Shown one piece after another: positions 57,007 to 64,000 of a stretch of 64,000 bases of DNA; position 1 is the first letter of the stretch; every line of letters begins with the position of its first letter. The translations under genes were made by a program, and so were the position numbers. The stretch covers positions 355,386-419,385 of the forward strand of contig NZ_JAMXIC010000002.1 in the NCBI RefSeq assembly GCF_027587375.1, written 5' to 3'. This stretch comes from Arthrobacter sp. B2a2-09 (lineage in GTDB: Bacteria > Actinomycetota > Actinomycetes > Actinomycetales > Micrococcaceae). The notes under the pieces are model-generated. The model saw only the letters and a program-made list of their open reading frames with translations. It was not told where the DNA came from and ran no database searches.

Positions 57007-57450
57007 ATGGGCTTTGCTGAAATCTTTGTTGCCACCCACGATGAAGCACTCAAGAGGGCCGCTGCCCTTGACAAGGGCAGTGACGTATCCGGCGCCGCAG
57101 TGCGGATCCCGGGAATCAGTGATTTCGAAGTAGAACAACTTGGCGACCTGGCCGGCACTGCCGTGCACGCGGCAGGGGCAGACTATGAGCTCGCTTTGGT
57201 GGACGTCACCAGTGACGCCTTGCTAGGCGTCCCCGAAGCCATGGTGCGTGCCCTGTCTGAGCTTCTCAGCTACGAGACGGAGGGAGAAGGAAGTATCCTC
57301 GACGACGTCGCCGAACGCTGGGCGGCCCAGGAGGACATGCCCTTTGATGCCCAACAGTCCCGCCTTTATGTCCAGCAGTTGGCGGCGCTCGCGAGCGACG
57401 TCGAAAAGGCCGAACGGGCCGGTCTCTACGTCTGGTCCGCAGAGCAGTAA
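57007..57450 (+). CDS. Hypothetical protein
   Basis: 147 aa from the ATG at 57007 ([21 protein letters not shown]), with GAGAGTAG upstream. Acidic, soluble, no membrane or signal segment. Contains [18 protein letters not shown] and a helical C-terminal half ([68 protein letters not shown]). I do not recognise the family. Codon usage looks native. It precedes the rpsP cluster but has its own gap, so an operon link is not evident. Confidence 0.75.
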   Translation: MGFAEIFVATHDEALKRAAALDKGSDVSGAAVRIPGISDFEVEQLGDLAGTAVHAAGADYELALVDVTSDALLGVPEAMVRALSELLSYETEGEGSILDDVAERWAAQEDMPFDAQQSRLYVQQLAALASDVEKAERAGLYVWSAEQ

Positions 57451-57644
57451 CCCGCAACAAACCCGGCGCGCAGGCCGCGTGTTCGAAATACTGTCTGCCA
57501 TCTGGCACAATAGACAGGTACTCGATCCGCGCGGCCCCTCTCTCCGTGTGTGCATCTTGTCCTTGGAACCCTCAAGTATGGCCCGCCCCACGGGTGCAGA
57601 ACGACGGGCTCAACCCCGTTTCAGAAACAGGAGTGACCACAAAA

Positions 57645-58067
57645 GTGGCCGTAAAGATTCGCCTTAAGCGCTTCGGTAAGATGCGCGCACCGTACTACCG
57701 CATCGTCGTCATGGACTCCCGCGCCAAGCGCGATGGCCGTGCGATTGAAGAAATCGGCAAGTACCACCCCACCGAAGAGCCCTCGTACATCGAGGTAGTC
57801 TCCGAGCGTGCACAGTACTGGCTGTCCGTCGGCGCCCAGCCGACCGAGCAGGTTGCCGCGATCCTCAAGATCACCGGCGACTGGCAGAAGTTCAAGGGTC
57901 TCCCGGGCCAGGAAGGCACGCTGAAGACCAAGGTCGCCAAGCCTGCTTTCGTTGCACCGGAGAAGGGTTCCGTCATCATCCCGGAAGCCATCACCAAGAA
58001 GGCCAAGCAGTCGGAAGCAACTGAAGCTCCCGCTGACGCTGAAGCAGAGACCACCGAGGCTGAGTAA
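57645..58067 (+). CDS. rpsP: 30S ribosomal protein S16
   Basis: 140 aa from the GTG at 57645 ([42 protein letters not shown]) behind CAGGAGTGACC. The first 80 residues match S16; the C-terminal half is an actinobacterial extension ending in an Ala/Glu-rich acidic tail. First gene of the rpsP-khpA unit. Confidence 0.97.
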   Translation: MAVKIRLKRFGKMRAPYYRIVVMDSRAKRDGRAIEEIGKYHPTEEPSYIEVVSERAQYWLSVGAQPTEQVAAILKITGDWQKFKGLPGQEGTLKTKVAKPAFVAPEKGSVIIPEAITKKAKQSEATEAPADAEAETTEAE

Positions 58068-58068
58068 G

Positions 58069-58311
58069 TTGCTGGCAGAAGCGCTCGAGCACTTGGTCCG
58101 TGGGATCGTTGACAGCCCTGAGGACGTCAAGGTCAGTGCCAAGAACAACCGCCGCGGGGAATCCCTCGAGGTACGTGTTCACCAGGACGACCTCGGACGG
58201 GTGATCGGTCGCCAGGGTCGCACCGCACGCGCTTTGCGCACTGTGATTGCGGCATTGGCAGGCGGCGAGCAGGTCAGGGTCGACGTCGTCGACACCGACC
58301 GTCGCCGGTAA
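58069..58311 (+). CDS. khpA: KH-domain RNA-binding protein KhpA
   Basis: 80 aa, one KH domain with the GxxG loop in LGRVIGRQGRTARALRTVIAALAG. It binds RNA with a broad role in sRNA and cell-division gene control in Gram-positives; the function here is inferred. TTG start 1 bp after the rpsP stop (MLAEALEHLVRGIVDSPEDVK), so translation is probably coupled. Confidence 0.92.
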   Translation: MLAEALEHLVRGIVDSPEDVKVSAKNNRRGESLEVRVHQDDLGRVIGRQGRTARALRTVIAALAGGEQVRVDVVDTDRRR

Positions 58312-58335
58312 CGCGCTCAGCAATACTTGTCTTAG

Positions 58336-58380
58336 ATCCGGCCCCTTCACCAGATTATGGTGGAGGGGCCGGATTGTTTT
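58336..58380 (+). terminator. Terminator/attenuator between khpA and rimM
   Basis: ATCCGGCCCCTTCACCA (58336-58352) pairs with TGGTGGAGGGGCCGGAT (58358-58374, one wobble), followed by TGTTTT. Either the end of rpsP-khpA or a partial terminator inside a longer ribosomal operon. Confidence 0.85.
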
Positions 58381-58440
58381 ACGAGCAAAGTCCAGCCTTG
58401 GTCCCCTAGCCGGACCCAGCGAAGAAAACAGAGGAACCCC

Positions 58441-59004
58441 ATGCAGCTCCAGGTTGCCCGAATCGGCAAGCCCCACGGAATCCGCGGCGAAGTCACTGTC
58501 CAGGTGCTCACTGATGCCCCCGGCGATCGTTTCGTCCCCGGGACGGAATTCGTGGTGGAGCCCGCAAAGGCCGGCCCCTTGACCATCAGCAGCGCCCGGT
58601 GGAACAAGGACATCCTGTTGCTCGGTTTCGAAGAGATCGCCACGCGCAACCAGGCGGAGGAAATCCGCGGCGCGAAGCTGTTCATCGAGACCGAAGAGCT
58701 GGATGAGAACGACGACGAAGGCTGGTACGAGCATGAGCTCGTCGGCCTTGAAGCCCGCGTCGGTTCGCAAGTCGTCGGCAAGGTGGCTGCCCTCAACACC
58801 ATGCCGGTCCAGGACCTGCTGGTCATCGAAGGCGTGGACGGCAAGGAAATCCTTGTGCCTTTCGTCGAAGAGATCGTGCCCGAGGTCAACGTCGAGGACG
58901 GCTACGTGCTTCTCACCCCGCCGCCGGGCCTCTTCGAACTGAACACCGACGCTTCCGGCTCCGATACGGAAGAGGACGACGCTGAAACCAAGGATGACGC
59001 CTAA
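58441..59004 (+). CDS. rimM: Ribosome maturation factor RimM
   Basis: 187 aa; N-terminal MQLQVARIGKPHGIRGEVTVQVLTD, PRC-barrel region GWYEHELVGLEARVGSQVVGKV and DLLVIEGVDGKEILVPFVEEIVPEVNVEDGYVLLTPPPGL, then an acidic tail. Binds S19 during 30S assembly. ATG at 58441; trmD begins immediately after the stop. Confidence 0.97.
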   Translation: MQLQVARIGKPHGIRGEVTVQVLTDAPGDRFVPGTEFVVEPAKAGPLTISSARWNKDILLLGFEEIATRNQAEEIRGAKLFIETEELDENDDEGWYEHELVGLEARVGSQVVGKVAALNTMPVQDLLVIEGVDGKEILVPFVEEIVPEVNVEDGYVLLTPPPGLFELNTDASGSDTEEDDAETKDDA

Positions 59005-59865
59005 ATGCGCATCGATGTGGTCAGCATCTTTCCCGAGTACCTGGCGCCACTCGAGCTTTCCCTCATAGGCAAGGCCCGTCAGGACGGGCTCCTGGAGCTG
59101 AATGTCCACGACTTGAGGACCTTCACCACGGACAAGCACCGCACCGTTGACGACACTCCGTATGGTGGCGGTGCGGGCATGGTCATGAAACCCGAGCCGT
59201 GGGCCCAGGCCTTGGAATCCATTGCTGACGCACAGATTGCCGATGCACAGATTGCCAGGGCGCGGGATGCCGTGATTGACACCGAGCAGGACGGGCCGAC
59301 GAAGAAGCCTGTCCTGATAGTCCCCTCGCCCGCGGGGGAGCGCTTCAACCAGGCCCTTGCCTACGAGCTCGCCGAAGAAGAGCGGCTCGTTTTCGCCTGC
59401 GGCCGCTATGAAGGCATTGACGAGCGCGTCATTGAGTGGGCGGAAGGACACTTCGAGGTCCGCCCGGTCAGTTTGGGCGACTACGTCCTCAATGGAGGCG
59501 AGGTTGCAGTCCTGGCCATGGTCGAGGCCATCGGGCGATTGCTTCCGGGCGTCGTCGGCAATCCCGAATCGTTGGTGGAGGAATCCCATTCGGACGGCTT
59601 GCTGGAGTACCCGGTCTACACGAAGCCCTCATCGTGGCGCGATCGTGACGTGCCCGCCGTCCTTTTGAGCGGCAACCACGGCAAGATCGCCCAGTGGCGG
59701 CGCCACGAACAGTTCCGCCGCACGGCGGAACGCCGCCCGGACCTTCTCGCAGAGTTCGACGCCGGCCGCCTGACACGTGCGGACCGCGCGGCTTTCGGCG
59801 AACTCGGGTACGACGTCGTCGACGGCCAGCTGCGGCGCCGCCCGGACAGCGACCTCCCGGCCTGA
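59005..59865 (+). CDS. trmD: tRNA (guanine(37)-N(1))-methyltransferase
   Basis: SPOUT-fold methyltransferase modifying G37 to prevent frameshifting. 286 aa. [16 protein letters not shown] start, [19 protein letters not shown], and the trefoil-knot SAM site [10 protein letters not shown]...[33 protein letters not shown] small insertion [17 protein letters not shown] (about residue 74) is a local duplication. ATG start directly after rimM. A 288-bp leader with hairpins separates it from rplS. Confidence 0.97.
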   Translation: MRIDVVSIFPEYLAPLELSLIGKARQDGLLELNVHDLRTFTTDKHRTVDDTPYGGGAGMVMKPEPWAQALESIADAQIADAQIARARDAVIDTEQDGPTKKPVLIVPSPAGERFNQALAYELAEEERLVFACGRYEGIDERVIEWAEGHFEVRPVSLGDYVLNGGEVAVLAMVEAIGRLLPGVVGNPESLVEESHSDGLLEYPVYTKPSSWRDRDVPAVLLSGNHGKIAQWRRHEQFRRTAERRPDLLAEFDAGRLTRADRAAFGELGYDVVDGQLRRRPDSDLPA

Positions 59866-60022
59866 GCCTGCCGCCGTCGGGCAGCTTCATCCTCCACTCG
59901 ACCGCAACAACCGGGCCACATTCGCGGGATTGGCCGGAAGTCCCGGGGTGTGGCAGAATTAACCCTTGTGTCTACTGGGTTCGCGCCTGCCACAGGGGGA
60001 GCGTAACCAACAGCCTGACAAC

Positions 60023-60051
60023 CCGGAACCACCAATCAGTGGTGGTACCGG
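60023..60051 (+). other. Hairpin in the rplS leader
   Basis: CCGGAACCACCA (60023-60034) pairs with TGGTGGTACCGG (60040-60051, one mismatch) around ATCAG. It lies in the 288-bp trmD-rplS gap, about 100 nt before the rplS start. Possible leader regulation by the ribosomal protein; not a known motif to me. Confidence 0.4.
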
Positions 60052-60153
60052 ACTTGAAAATCTTCGGCGGTAATTTCCGGACGGCCTTGCGCCCCGGGCT
60101 TGCCCGCCGTGACCCAAAGTGGATGACCTGTGGCGTTCACCAGGAGTGGATTA

Positions 60154-60513
60154 ATGCATATCCTCGATAGCGTAGATGCAGCTTCGCTGCGTAGCGATGT
60201 TCCCGAGTTCCGCGCGGGTGACACCATCAAGGTTCACGTGAACATCATCGAAGGCAAGAACTCCCGTGTCCAGGTCTTCCAGGGCTTCGTCCTGGGCCGC
60301 CAGGGTGACGGCGTTCGCGAAACCTTCACCGTCCGCAAGGTTTCCTTCGGTGTCGGCGTAGAGCGTACCTTCCCGGTGCACTCCCCGATCATCGACAAGA
60401 TCGAGGTCGTCACCAAGGGTGACGTCCGCCGCGCCAAGCTGTACTACATGCGCGCACTGCGCGGTAAGGCTGCGAAGATCAAGGAAAAGCGCGACTTCGC
60501 CACCGGCAAGTAG
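60154..60513 (+). CDS. rplS: 50S ribosomal protein L19
   Basis: 119 aa at the 30S/50S interface. [46 protein letters not shown] and the C-terminal [26 protein letters not shown] are diagnostic. ATG at 60154 behind CAGGAGTGGA. Confidence 0.98.
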   Translation: MHILDSVDAASLRSDVPEFRAGDTIKVHVNIIEGKNSRVQVFQGFVLGRQGDGVRETFTVRKVSFGVGVERTFPVHSPIIDKIEVVTKGDVRRAKLYYMRALRGKAAKIKEKRDFATGK

Positions 60514-60591
60514 GTCTTTCGACCAACAGCGGGTCCTGGATTCGTGTCCGGCCTGCGCCGGAGAAATCCGCAACGCAACAGGAAACGAATC

Positions 60592-61269
60592 ATGGACCAC
60601 GCAAAACGCCAGCCCCGGAAACAGGGCTGGCGTTTTGTTTTGCTCGCACTTGTCCTGGCCGTGGCCATCAGCGGGCTTGTCCGGTCCTTGTGGCTCGACG
60701 TCTACTTCATCCCCTCCGAGTCCATGGAGCCGATCCTGGGCACCGGAGACCGCATCCTCGTGTCCCGGACTGATTTCGCCGCAGACCCTATTCGCCGTGA
60801 AGACATCGTGGTCTTCGACGGCAGGGGAACCTTTGCTCCGCTGAACAGCGGCAAAGGACCGTTTGCCGACGCCGTCGCTGCCACCGGCCATTGGCTGGGC
60901 CTGACGGGAAGGGACACCACCTACGTCAAACGGGTCATCGGGCTTCCCGGAGACCATGTCGTTTGTTGCGGCACAGATGGAAAACTCACAGTCAACGGTC
61001 AGCCGCTTGAGGAACCCTATCTGTATCCCGGCGACACGCCGAGCGAACAGAGGTTCGACGTCATCGTTCCCAATGACCGATTGTGGCTCATGGGGGACCA
61101 CCGTTCACGATCGGCCGATTCGCGCGGCCTTCTGGGCGCACCCGGCGGAGGAATGGTGCCGCTGGAGCGTGTCATCGGGCGTCCGGTCCGGATTATCTGG
61201 CCGCTTGATAGATTTGCAGAACTGCCTCGCCCTGCGCAGGCCGGTACAACCTCGAAGAACGGACAATAG
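60592..61269 (+). CDS. lepB: Signal peptidase I, first copy
   Basis: Membrane serine peptidase that removes signal peptides. 225 aa from the ATG at 60592 behind AGGAAA. N-terminal helix WRFVLLALVLAVAISGLVRSLW (13-34). Catalytic Ser44 in FIPSESMEP, Lys in [13 protein letters not shown] (about 112), then GDHRSRSADSRG. Codons 4-15 also encode a perfect intrinsic terminator, so most rplS transcripts probably end here. A second signal peptidase follows with no gap. Confidence 0.93.
   Translation: MDHAKRQPRKQGWRFVLLALVLAVAISGLVRSLWLDVYFIPSESMEPILGTGDRILVSRTDFAADPIRREDIVVFDGRGTFAPLNSGKGPFADAVAATGHWLGLTGRDTTYVKRVIGLPGDHVVCCGTDGKLTVNGQPLEEPYLYPGDTPSEQRFDVIVPNDRLWLMGDHRSRSADSRGLLGAPGGGMVPLERVIGRPVRIIWPLDRFAELPRPAQAGTTSKNGQ
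60603..60642 (+). terminator. Intrinsic terminator inside the lepB coding sequence
   Basis: AAAACGCCAGCCC (60603-60615) pairs perfectly with GGGCTGGCGTTTT (60624-60636) around an 8-nt loop and runs into TTTTGTTTTG. The right arm and T-tract encode G-W-R-F-V-L of LepB. Confidence 0.85.
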
Positions 61270-62217
61270 ATGCCCGAGACAACTCCCGGGATGCCGGAAC
61301 GGCACGACGACGACGCCCGGCTCCTGGACGGACCCTCCGTTCCCGCCATGGATCTTGCAGCGGACGACGCCGATCCGGCCCCGGGCAGGGCGACTGGCTC
61401 GACGGCGGCCACGCCTGAGGAGCTGGAGTCTCCGCGCCGCGCTGCACGGCGGGGTTCGCGGCTGGATTCGGGCGAAGGCGATCGGTCCGAAACTGCCGGC
61501 AAAACCCACGGCAGTCCGTTCCTCGGCTGGCTCAGGGAAATCGGCACCGTGGTGGTCATCGCTATCGTGTTGTCCTTCCTCATCAAGACTTTCCTGTTCC
61601 GTGCTTTCTTCATTCCCTCGGAGTCCATGGTCAACACCCTTGACGTTGACGACCGGATCTTCGTTAATCTGCTGGTCCCGCAACCTTTCGCGCTGCAGCG
61701 CGGCGACGTCGTGGTCTTCAAGGACGCACAAGGATGGCTGCCGCCCACGCCGAAGACGTCGCCCGGGCCCTTCAAATGGTTCCAGGACGGACTTGTCTTC
61801 GTCGGGTTGCTACCAGACGAGACCAGTCAGCACCTCGTCAAGCGCGTGATCGGGCTGCCGGGGGACAGGGTCTCGTGTTGCGACAGTTCCGCGCGGGTCA
61901 GCGTCAACGGCACGGTTCTTAACGAGAGCTACATCAATCCCGCCCAGGTTCCAATGGCCAAGTCTTTCGATGTAGTGGTCCCGGCAGGCAAAATTTGGGT
62001 TATGGGCGACAATCGCAATAACTCGGCCGACTCCCGCGAACACCAATCAGTCAACGGTGGTTTCATCGACATCTCCGACGTCGAGGGCAAAGCCACGGTT
62101 ATTGCCTGGCCCATCAACCGTTGGCAGATCCTTGACAACCACTCCGAGGTCTTCCGCAACGTTCCTGCGCCGTCGCCCCAGAACACGGCTTCACCGACGG
62201 CTCCAGCGAGCAAATGA
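61270..62217 (+). CDS. lepB: Signal peptidase I, second copy
   Basis: 315 aa, starting at the base after the first lepB stop. A disordered acidic/basic N-terminus (about 85 residues), a helix ([25 protein letters not shown]), catalytic Ser in [10 protein letters not shown] (about residue 119), Lys in [14 protein letters not shown] (about 190) and [14 protein letters not shown]. Both copies keep all catalytic residues; tandem signal peptidases here are common in Micrococcaceae. The stop overlaps rnhB by 4 bp. Confidence 0.95.
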   Translation: MPETTPGMPERHDDDARLLDGPSVPAMDLAADDADPAPGRATGSTAATPEELESPRRAARRGSRLDSGEGDRSETAGKTHGSPFLGWLREIGTVVVIAIVLSFLIKTFLFRAFFIPSESMVNTLDVDDRIFVNLLVPQPFALQRGDVVVFKDAQGWLPPTPKTSPGPFKWFQDGLVFVGLLPDETSQHLVKRVIGLPGDRVSCCDSSARVSVNGTVLNESYINPAQVPMAKSFDVVVPAGKIWVMGDNRNNSADSREHQSVNGGFIDISDVEGKATVIAWPINRWQILDNHSEVFRNVPAPSPQNTASPTAPASK

Positions 62218-62954
62218 TGGCGCCGGCGGGCACGGGAGCGGCAACTCCGGTTCGAACGCGGCGAAAACCTGCCGCGCCGACCAAGCACGCTCCTGATTTT
62301 CCGACCCTTGACGTCGAACGGGGTTTCCTGGCTCCGGGGGTCACGCTTCTGGCCGGTGTCGATGAAGTAGGCCGTGGAGCCCTCGCAGGGCCGGTGTCGG
62401 TGGGGATCGCCGTCGTCGACCTCAGGGACCACGGCTTGCTCGCCGATGTCCGCGATAGCAAGCTTCTCAAGCCCGAAGTCCGCGAGCGGTTGGAACCGCT
62501 GGTACGCGAATGGGCGGTTGGTTCCGCCGTGGGCCACGCAAGTTCGGCGGAGATCGATGCGCTGGGAATTGTGGGCGCCCTGCGCCTTGCCGGAACGCGC
62601 GCCTGGTTCGAGATTCTCGCCTCGGGCGTGCATCCGGACCTCGTCCTGTTGGATGGGAGCCACAACTGGCTCTCGCCTCAGAGCCAAGGTTCCTTGTTCG
62701 ACGCCGAGCCGTCCGGGCCCGCTTGTGAGGCGCCAGTGCACACCCGGGTGAAGGCGGACATGAGCTGCCTCAGCGTGGCGGCCGCCAGCGTGCTGGCCAA
62801 GGTAGCCAGGGACCGCATCATGCTTGGGCTGCACGAGGAATATCCGGCCTTCGGCTGGAACGAGAACAAGGGTTACGCCACGTCCTTCCACCGCGATGCC
62901 ATCAGATCGTTGGGTCCCACCCCGTACCACCGGACCAGCTGGAACCTGCTCTAA
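62214..62954 (+). CDS. rnhB: Ribonuclease HII
   Basis: Cleaves RNA-DNA hybrids and excises misincorporated ribonucleotides. 246 aa, ATG overlapping lepB. About 40 variable residues, then [22 protein letters not shown] (catalytic Asp/Glu), VLLDGSHNW, and [28 protein letters not shown] with the remaining acidic residues, ending [23 protein letters not shown]. Confidence 0.97.
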   Translation: MMAPAGTGAATPVRTRRKPAAPTKHAPDFPTLDVERGFLAPGVTLLAGVDEVGRGALAGPVSVGIAVVDLRDHGLLADVRDSKLLKPEVRERLEPLVREWAVGSAVGHASSAEIDALGIVGALRLAGTRAWFEILASGVHPDLVLLDGSHNWLSPQSQGSLFDAEPSGPACEAPVHTRVKADMSCLSVAAASVLAKVARDRIMLGLHEEYPAFGWNENKGYATSFHRDAIRSLGPTPYHRTSWNLL

Positions 62955-63032
62955 CCTCCGCTTGTCCTTGTCCTGGATGCCGCCCGCCGGGCCGTGGCGG
63001 CGTGTGCCCGCTCTATGGTGCAAGATGGATCT

Positions 63033-63377
63033 ATGAGTGCCGAGGATCTTGAGAACTACGAAACCGACATGGAGCTGCAGCTCTACCGCGAATACCGCGA
63101 CGTTGTTGGTTTGTTCAGCTACGTTGTCGAGACCGAACGCCGGTTCTATCTGGCAAACCACGTTGACCTGCAGGCCCGCAGTGCCGATGGCGAGGTCTAT
63201 TTCGACCTGACGCTCCAGGATGCCTGGGTTTGGGACGTCTACCGTTCAGCCCGATTCGTGAAGAACGTCAGGGTTATTACGTTCAAGGACGTCAACGTCG
63301 AAGAACTGCCGCGCAGCGAGGAGCTTTCCCTGCCGAAGGACGGCGACCTAGGCGATCTCGGCAACCTGGGCAACTAG
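63033..63377 (+). CDS. DUF2469 family protein
   Basis: 114-aa conserved actinobacterial protein: MSAEDLENYETDMELQLYREYRDVVGLFSYVVETERRFYLANHVDL, DLTLQDAWVWDVYRSARFVKNVRVITFKDVNVEEL. Soluble, unknown function, always near rnhB and yraN. ATG at 63033. The C-terminus ends in a short GDLGDLGNLGN repeat not typical of the core domain. Confidence 0.95.
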   Translation: MSAEDLENYETDMELQLYREYRDVVGLFSYVVETERRFYLANHVDLQARSADGEVYFDLTLQDAWVWDVYRSARFVKNVRVITFKDVNVEELPRSEELSLPKDGDLGDLGNLGN

Positions 63378-63457
63378 GGAAGCCCGCCTACTTCTCCTCC
63401 ACACCGCCTAACTGACGGAGTTTCCCACATAGCCAAACTGCCCCCTGTCTTTGGATT

Positions 63458-63484
63458 CTCCGCGCCTCCAGGCTGGAAGCGGAG
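63458..63484 (+). promoter_or_regulatory. Hairpin covering the yraN ribosome-binding site
   Basis: CTCCGC (63458-63463) pairs with GCGGAG (63479-63484); the paired GCGGAG contains the ribosome-binding GGAG for yraN. It could limit yraN translation unless upstream translation opens it. Confidence 0.4.
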
Positions 63485-63490
63485 GTGGTC

Positions 63491-63847
63491 ATGAAAGCCA
63501 AAGACTTGTTGGGCCAGCGCGGCGAAACGCTGGCCGTAAATTTCCTTGAAACCCAGGGAATGCGGATTGTGGACCGCAATTGGAGATGCCCCGAGGGCGA
63601 GATCGACATCGTGGCGCTCGACGGCGACACCTTGGTGATCGCCGAGGTCAAGACCCGGAAGAACCTGGCCTTTGGACATCCTTTCGAAGCGGTTGACGCC
63701 GCCAAACTCGCTCGGCTCCATCGCCTGGCTTTGTCCTGGTGCCGTGATCACGAGCTGCGCGCCTTGCGCCACCGGGTGGATGTCGTGGGAGTCATCGACG
63801 ACGGCGTGGGCGAGCCACAGCTCGAACACCTCAGGGGCGTGGGCTAG
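63491..63847 (+). CDS. yraN: UPF0102 (YraN) nuclease-like protein
   Basis: 118 aa, restriction-endonuclease-like fold: LLGQRGETLAVNFLETQGMRIVDRNWRCPEGEIDIVALDGDTLVIAEVKTRKN keeps the E-D-ExK pattern, followed by FGHPFEAVDAAKLARLHRLAL. No confirmed activity for the family known to me. ATG at 63491 behind CGGAGG; a GTG at 63485 is an alternative. comM starts 1 bp after its stop, the standard order. Confidence 0.95.
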   Translation: MKAKDLLGQRGETLAVNFLETQGMRIVDRNWRCPEGEIDIVALDGDTLVIAEVKTRKNLAFGHPFEAVDAAKLARLHRLALSWCRDHELRALRHRVDVVGVIDDGVGEPQLEHLRGVG

Positions 63848-63946
63848 ATGGGCGTGGGCCGAAGCTACTCTGTGGCGCTGCTGGGCCTGAACGGCTACAT
63901 CGTGGAGGTCGAGGCGGATATCGGCCAGCCAATGTCGAGTAAATGA
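63848..63946 (+). pseudogene. comM: comM, 5' fragment cut off after 32 codons
   Basis: ATG at 63848, MGVGRSYSVALLGLNGYIVEVEADIGQP is the conserved start of ComM/YifB (Mg-chelatase-like AAA+ helicase used in natural transformation). In the family the sequence continues LPAFxLVGLPDAA; here it turns into MSSK and a TGA at 63944-63946. The break lies near 63930 and the following sequence does not resume the frame, so an insertion or rearrangement has interrupted the gene. The rest of comM may lie beyond the right edge. Confidence 0.8.
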
Positions 63947-64000
63947 CACATGACTTTTAGGGTCAGGTTATTCGCAAAACGCGGGTGCGTGAACCGGGCT
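63931..64000. mobile_element. Probable left end of an insertion in comM
   Basis: From AATGTCGAGTAAATGACA onward the sequence is unrelated to comM. It has no open frame and a small inverted motif (TGTC...GACA, 63933-63948), and it continues TTAGGGTCAGG...CGCAAAACGCGGG to the window edge. This has the look of an insertion-sequence terminus. Family not identified; only 70 bp are visible. Confidence 0.55.

Overview
The window looks like a contiguous piece of a high-GC Gram-positive chromosome, most likely Arthrobacter sensu lato (Micrococcaceae: Arthrobacter, Paenarthrobacter or Pseudarthrobacter). This rests on strong GC-rich codon bias, frequent GTG and TTG starts, an IclR regulator divergent from leuCD, an FtsY with an N-terminal membrane anchor, and actinobacterial gene neighbourhoods (thiL-DAK2-recG-rsmD-coaD-yceD-rpmF-rnc-mutM-smc-ftsY and rpsP-khpA-rimM-trmD-rplS-lepB-rnhB-DUF2469-yraN-comM). 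The species is inferred, not shown.

Layout. 1-11 kb: amino-acid biosynthesis (ilvC, serA, leuB, ilvE), a MacB-type ABC exporter pair and metG. An ordered 32-bp repeat array lies between metG and leuB. 11-17.4 kb: an SGNH esterase, an MBL-fold hydrolase, a FAH-family protein, gltX, a HAD phosphatase and a long xxxLxxG-repeat membrane protein with a strong palindrome upstream. 17.6-20 kb: tRNA-Gln(CUG) and tRNA-Glu(CUC), then a factor-independent terminator whose T-tract is split by a complete group II intron (probably IIC) encoding a reverse transcriptase/maturase. 20-25 kb: a DUF1697 protein, an IclR regulator divergent from leuCD, and an AbiEi-like accessory gene flanked by partial duplications. 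25-29.5 kb: murA-like, plsC, gpsA, ddl and a DUF3515 lipoprotein (envelope and phospholipid precursors). 30-45 kb: thiL, DAK2, recG, rsmD, then on the other strand an aminotransferase and a spermidine-synthase-like protein, then coaD, yceD, rpmF, rnc, mutM, smc and ftsY. 45-52 kb: an MFS exporter, amt-glnK behind two tandem GlnR-like boxes, a glucose-6-phosphate dehydrogenase paralogue and ffh. 52-57.5 kb: an alpha/beta hydrolase, thiC behind a TPP riboswitch, an amidohydrolase, a two-domain VOC dioxygenase and a five-copy hairpin repeat. 57.6-64 kb: the ribosome-biogenesis and secretion cluster, ending in a comM reading frame that stops after 32 codons, apparently because of an insertion that continues past the right edge.

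The genes are mostly housekeeping. The main interest is between and across genes: the intron in the tRNA terminator, an intrinsic terminator embedded in the lepB coding sequence, a pair of 66-bp palindromic elements of identical length, several tandem or hairpin repeats placed directly at stop codons, and the broken comM. I did not see a novel defence or biosynthetic gene system.
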